The notes below the pieces were generated by a model, which was given only the letters and a program-made list of their open reading frames with translations, ran no database searches and was not told the DNA's origin. Of a DNA stretch of 64,000 nucleotides, positions 36,040 to 48,936 are shown piece after piece. Source of the stretch: Ectobius pallidus (taxonomy: Eukaryota > Arthropoda > Insecta > Blattodea > Ectobiidae); NCBI GenBank assembly GCA_964059195.1, contig CAXKWD010000002.1, positions 167,840,559-167,904,558 on the forward strand, given 5' to 3'. The position numbers and the translations under genes are program-made. Numbering within the stretch: the first letter of the stretch is position 1; each line of letters starts with the position of its first letter.

Positions 36040-36362
36040 GACCTGTCGGGAGAGGGATTATCTGTGGATCACATACATAATTTTTTGACCAGACAAGGAC
36101 ATGGATGACCCGGATGAGTAATCAGCTCAATGCCAAAGCCACCTCTGAGACAACACGAAGACATAGGACGAGACATACTATTCATATACACATTCAATCT
36201 GAACAAGGCGAGGATGGGATGAAGATGATAATGACGGTCAGATGGTATCCGGGGACCACAAGGAAAAATCCCGGAAAACCACCTAGGTAACTTTTCCCGA
36301 CCAGGATTCGAACCCGCATCGTGAGAGGAGCGAACGCATCTCCTACGTCACAACGGTGGACG
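36040..36362 (-). mobile_element. tRNA-derived SINE E
   Basis: The minus strand begins CGTCCACCGTTGTGACGTAG and has a strong B box CGGGTTCGAATCCTGG (plus coordinates 36301-36316). A body follows with TTTTCCGGGATTTTTCCTTG and GTGGTCCCCGGATACCATC. The body wording (GGTTTTCC, CCTTGTGG) is that of a tRNA-derived SINE type that I have seen in insects. The 3' boundary is approximate. The ORF at 36105-36290 is incidental. Confidence 0.7.
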
Positions 36363-38985
36363 AAGTATGGTCTCTGAACTCATAGCTACTATTCGAACAT
36401 TTTATCTTATAGAGGGGTGATTTTTTGTATTTTTTTTATTGAGTCGGTAGCTATGCATGCAATGCTATGTGTACTTCTAGACAAGAAAAATAATTTGCAT
36501 TTAATTAACATTAGGCCTATAGAATCGAGGAAACGTGTTCATCTTAGACGTTTAGCGAAAAAAAAAGTTTTTAAACATAACTTACTATACCAAAAAATTG
36601 TGAGGCTATAAAATCTGTTAAAATGCTGGCATTAATTCTTCTCGTTTTTGGAATTACTCTACAATAATTTTGTTTAAATTTTGTACACAGACAGCATACT
36701 ACTAACAGCTAAATCTTTTATTGGAAACGTTTTGCAACAAGTTATCTGAAGGGCAGATATAAACTATTTACGTCATCCACAAACCCAGTCATTAATTCTT
36801 GCCTCGTGAATAATACGGATTTAAATGAAGGTTCAGAAAACTGAATTCACAATCCCTCAATTCAGTCGTTCTATAAAAGAATGTGAACGGTAGAGAAAGT
36901 CATGTAGAGTTTCACAAAATACTTTTTTACAGTATTAGGATGTAAAGTGATATGGTAGATTTGTAGAACGGGCAGGTAGGTATTCATAGGTAGACGTTCT
37001 GAGGTCTTCTGACATGGAAAGAATAGAAATATATTTCAGTAAATGGGATTGTAAAGTAATACATGCAGGTAGAGTATATTGTTCATAAAAAAGGATCACG
37101 TTATCGGAGCAAGCAAAGCAAGGTTCATACTTTATCTAAATATTCTGATTAGTCTGTGGCTGTTATTGCTCTTTCAAATAGTAATATAGTATATTTTCCC
37201 CAATAACTCCATAATCTGAATTTTCTGGAAGTTCTATTTAACATAGAAGGCGAAAGAACCTAATATGTAAATTCATTTAAAAAGAAAGTTATTCTTCTGT
37301 ATGTGGTTATATATTTAGAAAGAAAGAGGAAGATATCGTTGGGAGGGATTTCTCTCTTGGGAGAACATGTGAGCGCTGAAGTTCCTTACTCCTGCATTAA
37401 GTCATGCAAATTTGTACAGGTTCGAATCTCACGTGCGCTAAGCGTGAATTTCATCCTTGGCTGCGGTGACGTGCCAGATTACACAACACACTCGGCACTT
37501 CAAACCAAAATGCGATCGATCTGCAAGAGAAGTTGTCAGGGTTGGCTAGCAGTCTTGCTTACCTTATGCCGCTGCAGTGCTTTCCCTAGGTTTTCATTTT
37601 CACTTTTGTTTCTACAAGATATAGGCTAACGAAGTCGCTATAATGTCAATCACAAGTACACGATTCCTCACTGGGAAATTATACTATACGGGACCTCTTT
37701 GTTGGACTGCAGAGATGTGCTGCAAATATTGGGCCTAGACAGGACTGATCTCAAAACCATTGGTGGGAAGAAAAATCATTAGCGGGAAAAGTCTGTGGAA
37801 AGACAGTTTTTCGTAATTATTTAGTCTGGTGAGTAAAATAGGTTACCGGTATCTCAATTTTTTTTTAATTTTGATAGAAATCCAAGGTCCTTTTCAGTGA
37901 TTTTAGGCCTAATTAAATAGTTGTAAGTACTTTCTCTTGATACTTCAACGAAGGTTATTCCCGAAAATGTTAAAGAATTTTTTATTATGAAATTGCTCAT
38001 TGCCCTATTTGGAATTGCTATTTTGTACATTCCTTGATATTATCTGAAGATATTTACAGAAAGTTCTGAAGGAAAGTGATTTTTATATTTCTTTTTTAAA
38101 CTATGAAAAATTGACTGTACCATATTAAAATTATCTTAGTTTATGTAGGCCTAAGCCATTTCTTAAAGTTGTTTAGGTGTTGTGGTGTACTTTCAAAACA
38201 TTAACTTTGTAATATTGAAGTAGGTTATCTTGTGCGAGAATTTTTTTTAGTCCGATTAAGATATTTGTTTACAGTAATACAGCAAATCTATTCAGAATGC
38301 AGTTTTCAAATTTTATGTGCGGAGGACCTACATATGAAAATTGTAGTTGTGGTATTTTGACTACACCTTAACATTGTTTCACATGTGCCGCTTTCTGAAA
38401 ACCTAAGACTAGTTAAACTTATTTTACAACTCTGTAGTCTATAGACTTCTTGTACAACTTATATGACGTTATCTTCTCTGTGTATCTTATTACTAATGAT
38501 GGGATTTTAAGGTGGAAATTATGGTTAGAAATGGGTGGAAAGTTCAGAAAAAACATACAAAAATGCCAAAAAAAGGTGTCGATGAAATAACTTTACTATG
38601 TTTGAACCAGTTACATTAACTTTTTTCTCCCATTTTACATTTTACTGGGTTCTAATGATTAGAAAACTTTTTTATATTGGCTGGCGCTTTGAGCTCAGTA
38701 GATCCTTAAGAGAGACTCTACTCGGCATCACATCTTGTATCACATCTTGTCAGCACTCGTCAAGAGAGTTCAATCAAAGTTGTAAAGGTTTCGACATCTT
38801 GAATGTTTTTCAAATTTAATTCAAATTTGTCTTTAGCAAACCCATAAAGGTTTTCCCTAACAATCATCAACTTCTTCCACTGTTCCTCCTCCATTACCTT
38901 TTTCTTCCAAACTTTGATTCACATCAGGCAAATACTGGCCATGCACTGCAAAAAATTCCAACTCTAGGTCTTCGGTGTTGAGTAA
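36363..38985. other. No confident feature
   Basis: ORF 37303-37629 (108 codons) contains a B-box-like GGTTCGAATCTCAC at 37420-37433, suggesting at most a degraded SINE. At about 38730-38752 a TATCACATCTTG-type word is duplicated in tandem. TAGGCCTA words occur at 36512, 37904 and 38146. Confidence 0.45.
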
Positions 38986-38989
38986 TTAT

Positions 38990-39640
38990 TGGACCTGCTG
39001 GGTGCATGCCATTTGCGCAAAACTGCCCGTGGGATACTGTTACATTACCGCAAAAAATTCAGGTTACAGTACCGCAAATGATTGTGACAAAGTAATCAGA
39101 TCACATAGCGACTACATAAATTTAGGCAATCTACATCACTGATGATGCTAAATTTCCACCGGTGTTATGCGCTAGTTCTCCATCAAGCGATCCCCGAACG
39201 ACAAATGGGACTGAGTCTTTCCATAGACATTTTAAAAAACAATTTCATTAATCACATCCATCTGTCCATGTGCTGACTGCAATGCTTAAGGAATTCCAGA
39301 GCGAAATATGCATCTCTATCACGTCTTTGCAAAAGAGAAAAGTTAGGAAACATATAATACAGAAACACGCATACAACATGGATCTCTGGAAAAGTTATTC
39401 AGCTGGTACAATATTGTTACTACAGTACACCAAAACTTTGGGACATCGTTACCAGCCACAACAGCTCTGAAAAAAATGAGTGCTATGACGAATCCTTTGG
39501 AGAATGCAGTGGACGCCACACTTCTAGTATAAGGCAAGCCTTAATGCTCATTTGCGCTAATGATATAACTTTTGCGGTATTGTAACCATGCCCAATTGCG
39601 TAAATGCAACGTACTTTTGCGTAAAAGTGCTGCACCGGGC
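38990..39640. repeat. Imperfect long inverted repeat, candidate element
   Basis: The left side (about 38994-39060) holds GGACCTGCTGGGTGCATGCC, then GCGCAAAACTGCCC and GTTACATTACCGCAAAA. The right side (about 39568-39640) holds, in reverse complement, GGCCCGGTGCAGCACTTTTA, then CGCAAAAGTACG and GTTACAATACCGCAAAA. The order of blocks is kept but the arms are diverged. No target duplication was found. Confidence 0.4.
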
Positions 39641-39724
39641 CTGCTTGATGGCTGCTGCGTCCGTTGAGTCTAGGGCACATATGAAGCAATTAATTTTATC
39701 AGGGTTTTCGCAGAAGAAATCGAT

Positions 39725-39797
39725 GTTTTGTGACAGGTACTCGTCTACTCCGCGTGGGGTCAAAAGAGGGTTTACCAAGATCTAGTGACTGAACAAT
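39725..39797 (+). repeat. Short dispersed segment shared with 62167-62240
   Basis: TGACAGGTACTCGTCTACTC followed by CGCGTGG, GGGTTTACCAAGATC and GACTGAACAATAAAAC aligns with the interior of the TIR element at 62029-62427. It is probably a fragment of the same or a related element, with no ends visible here. Confidence 0.5.
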
Positions 39798-42700
39798 AAA
39801 ACATTATCTCAAGGAATGCTGTCGATACTAATCCAAATTTTTGTTACATGGTCATTCATTGACTGATACCTTGCAGACATCATAGGAATACTCAGAAAAT
39901 ACTTTAATTCCCTTACTCAATAACCCCATACGTTACTTAAGTTTCTTATAATCTACGACGAAATTTGAATCCAGCCCTACCCAAGTTTAAATTTAATTAA
40001 TAGGTTAGCATTTCCTTTATCTGGTAGGATTAGGAGATCCTGATTTAACGTTTAAGTTTCTTCGAGAAGTTCTGCCCAGAGTGACTTTTTCTACTTCATG
40101 TTGGTAAAATTAGATTTTTGATTTGGTAAGGTACGACGTGCAGGTACGGATATTTACTGGAATTACCCAGTAAGGTAGAGTTCTAGTTTGTAGGTAATGT
40201 GCTAGCGAGTTGAGTATACCTCATGTACTCATTTTCTCTGATACAATTGCTTTCTTTATTCTATTCCAGTATTTTCGGCACAACTTGGGACAAATACAAA
40301 TAGCTTGAGCGAGTTTTTAAAATAGTTTTTTCGCGCTAAATGCTATAAAAATAGGCCTTCTTGACAAACAAATATAGCGTTTTCAATTCACTCCAGAGAG
40401 AGATTCGAAAGAGCATGACCATGTAGGCCTATGCATAGTGTAGAATTCCATATATACTGCAATACTGCATCCAGACTTATAAATTCTGGTGTTATACGTC
40501 AGTTCTGTACGGCTGTTCTCTTGGAGGCGATTTTGGAGTTGGAATTTCAATCTGCAGGCTGGGGAGAGACCGGTCCACATAATACTGAGCTGCCATGGGA
40601 TGATGTGATAGGAGGTGATTCCCTAAGGTGGCATGCACGTCCTGATCAAGCACGAAACTACCTCGGATCCCTCCCACAGATCTTTCCAGGCATACTGCCA
40701 TTAATATTCTAAACGGAGATATCTGGCAGTTCCTTCCCCTCAGGTGGAGTTCATAGCTCTAGCTAGAGGCTCGACGACTTTGTTCGGGCAGGAAAGGAAT
40801 GTTGACCAGAGGCTCAGGATGGAAGGTATTGAGGGAATAGCACATCCATTAATGTGGTTTCAGGATGACACATGGAATGAGGGATGGTGACTATGAGGAT
40901 AAAGATTTCACCCAGAAAAGGGGAACCACGGTGAGGGGGAATAAGAGAGTAGGCCAGTCGTGGCATTTGAACTCGATTGGGGTTTGTGATATTCCCACAT
41001 CAGCGAACTTGATTGGTTTTGAACTGTAGGTCCATACTAGTCGTATGATTCTGTATTTTTGTCATTTTCACTCGATTTCCTATTTGATATAATTCCGAAA
41101 TGAGGATTTTAAATCTGTGTGAAGGGTACATAGAATTAAATGTAATTTTAAGTGGAAAGTTGATAACAGCAATGAGATGTGTTAGGAATGTATAGTATAT
41201 CCATCACGTGTTGTTTCACTTATTGTATAGCCAGATAAGAGGAGCAGAACAGACGATGTAGAGTTGAAAAGGTCGTTATAATCCATGATGAAGGTCAATG
41301 AATGACCTTTAGTAAGAACGTCCCCACTTCGTCGAGTTATGTGATAATAGTTGTGTAGTACGGAAATAGCGGCCAGGAGATTACTAACTCAGTGATAGGA
41401 ACCCAGTCGGTGTGTCTGGAAAAACAATATCATGAAGCATGTGTACATTTTGCAAACATGTCAGTAATTTTCCTATTAACAGGCTTTAGTTAAATGCAAC
41501 TCGTTCTTCGTGGAAGCTGTGGCCAAATATATTATTTTGATGAAATAATGTTTCTCCAATAGTACTAACCCTTTCTTTTACTAAGCTCCGTTTATTAGTG
41601 TACAACACTTACATTACCGTTAGGCTACCAAACCCAACTTCCAGAATGCTATTTCAATCAAATATAGTACCGATACTGCATTTATTTAGTAGTTTTGTGA
41701 GTTTTCTGATCTGGGAGTGCATTCTGTGTAGACGTTTCTGTGTATTGAGTACACTTTTTTTTAATAAGCATAACTTACAAGTACAAGAATTATAGAGAGT
41801 TGTAATACGGTTCACTAACAATAAGGATTAAAATAACAAAAGCTGTCTGATAGTGACACATTAAATAAAGAACTTGAAGCCCTTGTAGCTTGTGTATAAC
41901 CGGCTGAAAAAAAGGATGAGCTGACTCTTGTTCGTTAGAAAATTAAAGGTCTGAGAGCGGTTCACAAGTGTAAACTTGCAGTCATTGCTCTGATGTTTGT
42001 TCATTGTTCTATCCCGAAAGTTGTGAGTTCCTTCCAGTTATTCGTTAATAAACAAGTTGAACTTCCTGAGGAAAAATTTGAATAAATAAACATATTTTAT
42101 TTATTTTCCTTAACACAAAAACAAACAAATGCCATAACCAACACGAAAAAAGGCCTATTGTTCAGATCAGTATCTTTTTCGTTTGCCAGATGTATGATCA
42201 CAAACTTGGAATTAAAGTAATTAAAGATAGTTAGAGATTGGAATGTAGAACCAGTGTTGCCCACTCGTTTCACAAATCAGCTATTTAACAAAGATTGTAG
42301 CCACTTTGCTTGTACCCATAATACACGGCTTTATAATTCAGTATTGGTTCAAATGGATGCTATGTTGCTCAATGATATTCTTTTTTAATTCTTCAGATAA
42401 CCTAGTGTATCCAGAATTGACTCTTCGATTTAATAATAAATGTCAGGCTCCTAAACGAAATTCAGCCAATTTCCATGGATTAGTTATGTACTGTCTTCTG
42501 TGTGCAGTATTCTGAATAACAAAACGTTTAGGCGGCCTATCCTTTTTGTTGCTGACAATACATATTCTATAACATTTATTTTGGGCATAACTATTATGGC
42601 TTCATACCATATCATAACTTGGCCAAAAGCTGCTTACAATCTACCGCTTGCCATTCACACCCCCTCCCGTTGGATGTATTAGTAAACAAATTTAAAAATC

Positions 42701-43884
42701 TAGAATCAGCAATCTCACTTGAGCTTAATTTACTTTTATTTATGTTTTATAGGATACGGTTGTAAAGTTACATGGGCGTTCCTAATAGTGTGTCGCTCTG
42801 GCTATGTTACAGAAATATTTTGGATTTCGGAACACTCATTGGCGTTCTGCTATTGGGTCACTTCTTATGTGTGTATTTTACTGGCAACACAGTTTATTCC
42901 CAGAGTAATGACCAACATGATTGTCCTGTTGGCTTATTAAGATACTGTAGTTACAAAGATATGGAAATTGCAGTATGGTGTGTTGTGTTTGACACTGCTT
43001 TATGCTCCAGTCACTGCGAACATTGCCATAAACTCCTAACATGAGATAAAAATATCCTCTCCTGCACGACGAACGGAGTTCATTAAAAAAGTTATCGTTT
43101 CATACATCTCGCATAGGGCAGTTTGTATTCAAGTGTAATTCATTTATGTATATTAGTTTCAATGACTTACAATTTATTAATTCGATTAATAAATACACCA
43201 GAATCAAGGATACTGAAGTGACGTGCACGACGATTCGACACTTCAGTATCCCTGAGGGGGGAGGCAGCGTTGGCCTCTGAAATGTCGGAAACAATTTTCA
43301 AACCTGGCTGTCAACCCCGAGAAGCCTTTATTCATTCGGTACCCATCGTTTTTACAAACTCAGGCTTTATAAGTCCTGCATGGACATATACTTCTCACAA
43401 TGCGGCCTCTTGTAGAATCGAAATGTGAAGTGAAAAAAAAATTAATGTTCATGCCCAGGGTAGGGTCTATAGAAATTTATGAGTGCAACACATGCAATTT
43501 TTATTTACGTGGAATTCTATCACTATTATTGATTTGTAGGAATCAATTATTCTTTCAGTAGCCTCTCTAATTTGATCGATTAATTCAGATCCCAGTACCA
43601 TGCCATTTACTATGCCAACTGTGTACATTTCAGGCAAGTGATGTCTACTCATTGACTTCTTTATTATGCACTCTAAAATCCATGCCTTGAGTTCAGTGTA
43701 AAATGTCTTATTATATACACGATCATTTTAAATAATCAGTGTTATGTAAACTGAATATGCTTTGTCAGAAGTCGGTAAAAAAATCACACACGCATATAGG
43801 CCTATATATATTTTTTCAAATTTATTTGTGGTCAACTACTTTACAGACCACAGATAAACAGAAAAACTTAACCTTTACATATCT
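39798..43884. other. 4 kb with no recognised gene
   Basis: Many short ORFs, none with a domain that I can name. The stretch 40540-40990 is more GC-rich than its surroundings and may be an old repeat body. A small hairpin with GGATACTGAAGTG arms lies at 43207-43251. GTGTTGCC words at about 42254 and 42878 looked like hAT ends but have no matching target duplication. Confidence 0.5.
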
Positions 43885-44118
43885 GTTCTAAAAGGGCCAA
43901 TGTCATTTTCTTGCAAAAATGATATTTATGCATTCTTGATCTCGGCTAGTGTTTATCTTTCGTATACTAAAAGTGCCAATGTCTGTTGCTATTAATAGAC
44001 ATAATACAGAAACCTTAGAAGCCAATATCGGAAGTTCTCAGCAAAAATGTTGCTTCTATAAAGGCTTCAAAGTCAATTATCTCAAAAGCAAGTTTTATGA
44101 CATTGGCCCTTTTAGAAC
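43885..44118. mobile_element. MITE with perfect 22-bp TIRs
   Basis: The ends 43885-43906 and 44097-44118 are exact 22-bp reverse complements (starting GTTCTAAAAGGGCCAATGTC). A third, imperfect internal copy of CTAAAAGTGCCAATGTC lies at about 43967-43983. The 234-bp interior contains most of an ORF (43949-44134) ending YDIGPFRTKPQI; the last part is just the TIR translated. No clear target duplication is seen. Superfamily unknown. Confidence 0.75.
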
Positions 44119-44263
44119 CAAGCCACAGATATAGCATGTCGAGGTTGGCCAATTCGGTCTCCTATAATAGAAATTGATTTATATCTTCATATATAGATTT
44201 TGAATAATTACTGATGTGACACTAAAAATTATAATTATTATAACGTTATGTTACCCACGTATG

Positions 44264-44988
44264 CATTATTCTAGTGATGGTCAAATGGAACTTGCACACT
44301 CATTCTTGGACTTGCATCGGTACTGGTCTTGTTGCAAGAGTCTTGCTGTTTTCTTTTCCGCATATTACTGTGACTGATGGTGCATTTACAGTTATACCGA
44401 TCACAAGTGTGTTATTGCTTGCGAAAATAACGAAAGCTAATTGCTTTTAGTTGCTTGGACTGTGTATGTGATCGTATACTTACATAGTAAACTCCTATTA
44501 TATGACGGATATAAGTACTGTTCATAGCCCGCTGGGTCCTGCTCTGCTGCTCTCTTCCAAACCAGACCTATTATTGATATATTTCTTGAGTACACAGTAC
44601 AGTTGTACAGACATACATTTCATCTTACTATACAAATGTAACTGTAAATGGGCCATTAGTCAGAAAGGAAAAAGTGAAATACTAATGAGGACCAAAATTT
44701 ATCGAAAGACAGGCGGTGCCCGACAAAAGGCATTAAACGTCAAGCCGCCGCCGACCCGCCTTTAGACAAAGAGTGCGGCTGCCCCGGCTATCAACTGTGC
44801 GGTCGCTGGGTCGCTGCAAACACAATGGAGCATTAAAAACATTTTTCAAGTAGCAATGCTGCAAGAGTCTTGCAGTTCGATCTTGTTTTTGCCCGAATCT
44901 TGTAGGCTTTATCTTGTCAACACAGATGCAGTCTTGGTATTGCATTTTCTGAAGGCCAAGACTGGTCTTTCTCATCACTACCTTATTC
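44264..44988. mobile_element. hAT-like element (TAGTGATGG ends)
   Basis: The element 44272-44980 (709 bp) begins TAGTGATGG and ends TCATCACTA, an 8-bp perfect terminal match. The flanks are CATTATTC and CCTTATTC, identical at 7 of 8 positions, as expected for an aged 8-bp hAT duplication. Subterminal regions on both sides repeat GCAAGAGTCTTGC and ACTGGTCTT words, typical of hAT subterminal motifs. There is no transposase. A GC-rich core is at about 44705-44800. Confidence 0.75.
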
Positions 44989-45271
44989 TTTGCTGTAGGC
45001 TTTGTATTAGTTGAGAAAAAGTGATGTCAAACAGAAATACTGTGATTTTTCTATCTGTAATATACTTACAAATTAGTATAAACCTTGGGGCAGCAGTGAT
45101 CTAACTAAATTCCGAGTGATTTTATATTGTGATCATTTCAAATTAATCCCTCTGTATTTAGTAACGGTAGGCTATAATTATTTATACTTTTAAAGCATAT
45201 TGAGGAGGAACTAAGAGTCCTGCAGTCTGGCCTCACGTTGCCTGTTATTAGGGCATGTGCAGTTCGCTCAT

Positions 45272-45335
<64 letters not shown>

Positions 45336-45689
45336 ACAGGCAATATGAACAAAGTTCTGTGCTGAAGTTTGTGACATTGGTATCTTGTGTACCAATATTA
45401 GAACCTGTTCATTTCCTCATGTCTTAATGTTAAAAAGTGTGCTTCTGTGAAAAGTTTTTAAAACGTTTGCTAAAACATGTTCGGAAAAGCCACCAATATT
45501 TTATCAGTTTATTGCTGTCATTTTAAGAGAAAAATGTTATGTGAAACCTATCTTTCACTACCTAAGTGTGGATTTTGCTATTATCGCACTTATAAGAAGT
45601 CGCAGCATTCGAGTTGTCTTCGTTTCATATTCTCATGGTAGGTCTTAATTTCTGGGACTTACAACCACCCTTCAGGAATTCCTTCGACA
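44989..45689. other. No gene; TA microsatellite and T run
   Basis: A TA repeat at 45282-45320 is followed by a run of T to 45335. Nothing else is recognised. Confidence 0.6.
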
Positions 45690-45832
45690 AAATAATTCAA
45701 TAAAAGTTTCAATTATTGATCTAAACAAAATCAGTAGAACCATTTTCGAGGAAATCCCTAAAAGGATCATGTAAAGTGGTAGCAGAAGTGTGAGAAAGTG
45801 TTGTCATTCATCGTTTCACATCCTCGGCAGAT
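45690..45832 (+). repeat. Dispersed repeat R1, partial copy
   Basis: Matches the front half of R1: ATAAAAGTTTCAA, CCATTTTCGAGGAAA, GAGAAAGTGTTGTC and CACATCCTCGGCAG. The rest of R1 is absent. A GTA/GTG microsatellite (about 45833-45852) starts exactly where the similarity ends. Confidence 0.5.
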
Positions 45833-45879
45833 AGTAGTGGTAGTGGTAGTTGTACGAGCTATGAGGAATAGCTGTAGTA

Positions 45880-46290
45880 GTAATACGGGTACTACGGGTA
45901 GTAATAATTGTAATAATTTTATTTTACCTGGCAGAGTTAAGAGCATTTTATTTTCTCTTAAACTCAACCAGAGAGATACAAAACACAAAATGTAACCAAA
46001 ATAGGAATAAGAAAGTATATGAATACAAAAGGCTTACAGAGATAGAGAAATCAGAAAGTACAAAATTACACTAAACAAGACGCAAAGAATACAGAAATAT
46101 GAAATTAAGACTCATTAATTCCAAACGGACAAAGGCCTCCCGCCGATAGAAGGTTATACGATAGGTGAGCCAGTCCTAACGAGTTGTACTGTATAAACAA
46201 ACATCCAATCGTGTTTAATAGTTGCAGGTTAATTACTAAAATAAGAAAATAGAAGAAATTATAGTATTTTAGCAACAGTAAATACATCAG
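45880..46290 (-). repeat. Possible non-LTR element 3' region
   Basis: TAATAATTTTATTTTACCTG followed by GCAGAGTTAAG and a CTCAACCAG block resembles, on the minus strand, the 3' end of a dispersed insect retroelement that ends in CTCTGCCAGGTAAAATAAAA. No coding motif or second copy is present here. The 3' boundary is a guess. Confidence 0.35.
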
Positions 46291-48340
46291 TTATCTTGTT
46301 ACAGACCATAGGAAAATAATATTGAGTAAAGAGTGTAGAATAGTATCTGGGAGAATAGTTAAGCACTTGAATATCTATAATTTAAGAGCAATTGCTTTGT
46401 TGTTTTGGATTTGTACACCTGCACACTTGGAGTACCACTGATATCGTGAGGTATTGCACTACAACGAATAAAATAAAATTTTGTACATTCTTAGTTTTAG
46501 TTTCTGTTCAGTACTACACACTAGTATTTTCGAACTTATGTACTAATCCTAAAATTACGAAGTCGAATTTCAGGACCGATGCAATACTTAATCCATCTAT
46601 ACAAATACCTAGGCTATACATGGTAAAAATTAGAGAAAGTATAAAAAGTACTCATCGAGAGAAAAATAGTATTCAATAGGACAGAACTGTAACGGCTTTT
46701 GCATTGCGTGAGAAGGCTAGGATACATTCTGTATCCTACCAAATATGATATGTTTACTATATAAGCATGTTCAGAAATGTAGTAAGTGAAAACTAAATCT
46801 TTTTTAAGGTAATTTTGTTCTCATGCATGTAACTTAACATTTCCTTAGAGCTATTAGTGAGTCGGATACGGGATAGAAGATTATTGTTCAGTAACTAGAT
46901 TGGTATTTAAATTGTTCGATTGGCATGCATTGGATCTCGAATCTTATAAGATATAGGCTATACGTACCAAAGCTCTCATTAACCTATGGGTTGTTGCTCT
47001 CGCCCGCTATATATTGGTTATCTGCTTAATATTAAATTGTTGATCTCCTTCACGGACGAATACCATTGTTCTGGATTTTTCCCTTTTTAATGTGATTTAA
47101 ATTAAACTTAATTTAACTTTACAATTTTCCATTCTTCGTTAGCAGGAAGTTTGAAATCCGACAGTTGTTGTTACGATATTTTGATTTTTAAATTTTCCCC
47201 AAAAAGAATAAGTAAATTCATATGATGTAATTTTTTCTCTAGACCCATTCAAGCATCAGCGTATAGCTATTTCGTAGGCTTATTCGTAAATAGTTTGTAA
47301 CATAATATGATAAGTAATAACCTTGATTGATTATACAATGTGCTATGTTTATGTCATAATTTTTACTGTCTTTATCAGAGGACTGGCAGCATGTGAAGTC
47401 ATTGTTCCCATAATGGCGCATTGTAAAATGCTTTTGCGATTAACGTATGATTAAAACAAATTACATTACGTAGTTTTTTCGAGCAAGGCTATAACTGGGC
47501 TGTATGCGGTGAAACGTTTGTGTTTCTCAAAAGAAATATTAAATTATTTTGAATTAACGTAAATACGAGTGAACATAAAGTGAACTTGGTTTCTAAGAAC
47601 TGTTTTCCTAATGGGTTGGGATGTTGATGCAGTACAAGCAAAAGTGTTATTTTTTCTCTGAATAGGAAAAGGCACATTTGGCTGATGTTCCATTAAGGTA
47701 ATGTAACGATAAGAGGCAGCAGAATTTCACTTTCCTGGAGATGTCTTCACAACTTGAAGGCATCATATAATCAACCCTGACATCACTATGGAGACAGGCT
47801 GCTGACTGATTTTTGTTATTCTTTCATTCATCATTTATCGGAAAACACCAGTGTATTCGCGAGGGCAATGACCCAGCTGTTACAGCGAGGAGAATTAGAG
47901 TGGAACGACACCACCAAGCACAGAGTTTCGTATCAAACAAGCAAAGAAGGGATTTTTAACAGCAACACTTTCCTATTATAAAACAGGAATATGGTGGAAG
48001 CTGAATACATAAAGGAAGAAAGTTTCCTCACGGTTGCTGAATTCTAAGCAATTCTTTAAAAAGAAAATCCAGGTATACTGATTCATGTGGGCTTACGAGG
48101 GTCTTGGAGAACAATGGAAGCTTGAAGACTGATAACTCGATAAGAACAGGGCAGATTAATTACACTGTGCAGCAGTCATTTTGTTACAGAGATATTATAC
48201 TAACCAACTTTGGATATTTTGATATCACTGATTTCAAGCTGGCCATGAAAACGTTCGATTGGTTACGGTTTTTATGTGCATGTGGATAATAGTTTTCATA
48301 AATTTTGTAATTATAATTTTATTGTAATAACTAATTAAAA
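46291..48340. other. No recognised feature
   Basis: ORFs at 46392-46679 (95 codons), 47239-47421 and 47489-47677 have no recognised domain. No known repeat boundary was found. Confidence 0.5.
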
Positions 48341-48354
48341 CGTATAAATGATAA

Positions 48355-48620
48355 GACAATAAAAATTTAGTTGGACATGTGATGCATGTTTTCCATATAA
48401 GTCAACCGACCCTACTGAACACGAATGTGACAAAGATTTTGATCCTTCCGGATTTCGAGAAAAATTCCAGTTTTACATTAATATAAAAGAATTTTCTGCG
48501 TAATAGTAGTAACCAAATAACAAATATTAATTATTTGAAAATAAAAATTTAATTGGACATGAGATGTTTTCCATATAATTTTCTTGAACACAATTATGAC
48601 AAAAATAATTTTAAGGTATG
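48355..48620 (+). repeat. Two diverged direct repeats, period ~180 bp
   Basis: AATAAAAATTTAGTTGGACA at about 48358 and AATAAAAATTTAATTGGACA at about 48540 are each followed by TTTTCCATATAA, TGAACAC and TGACAAA. The two units look like an old local duplication. Confidence 0.6.
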
Positions 48621-48936
48621 GTATTATTTTTAATTATTGGCTTTCTGTCAGATCCAAAATTCATTTTAGACCAGTTGATAGAGCCAACTCAATTTATTCT
48701 GGTTACTTTTGAAGGCATTCATAGTGATATCCAATAAAAGCGACTTGAACTTCCTGTAATTCACATTGATTCTCGGATATAGAATCAATGGTTCGGATAT
48801 GGAAGGTGAGGATTAGAGGCAAGCTGGGTGGAGAAATTTGAAGCGTGGAGAAAGGAGTTTTAGTGTCATTAATGTTCTGCTAGTGCTGCTGCTGATGTCC
48901 TTATTATCATTATTTTTTGTTACTAGCAGTGGTATT

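Noticed and set aside
36105..36290. 61-codon Arg/Thr-rich ORF
   Set aside because: It lies inside SINE E; the composition reflects the SINE body.
42252..42895. hAT element bounded by GTGTTGCC words
   Set aside because: Only about 8 bp match between ends and there is no 8-bp flanking duplication.
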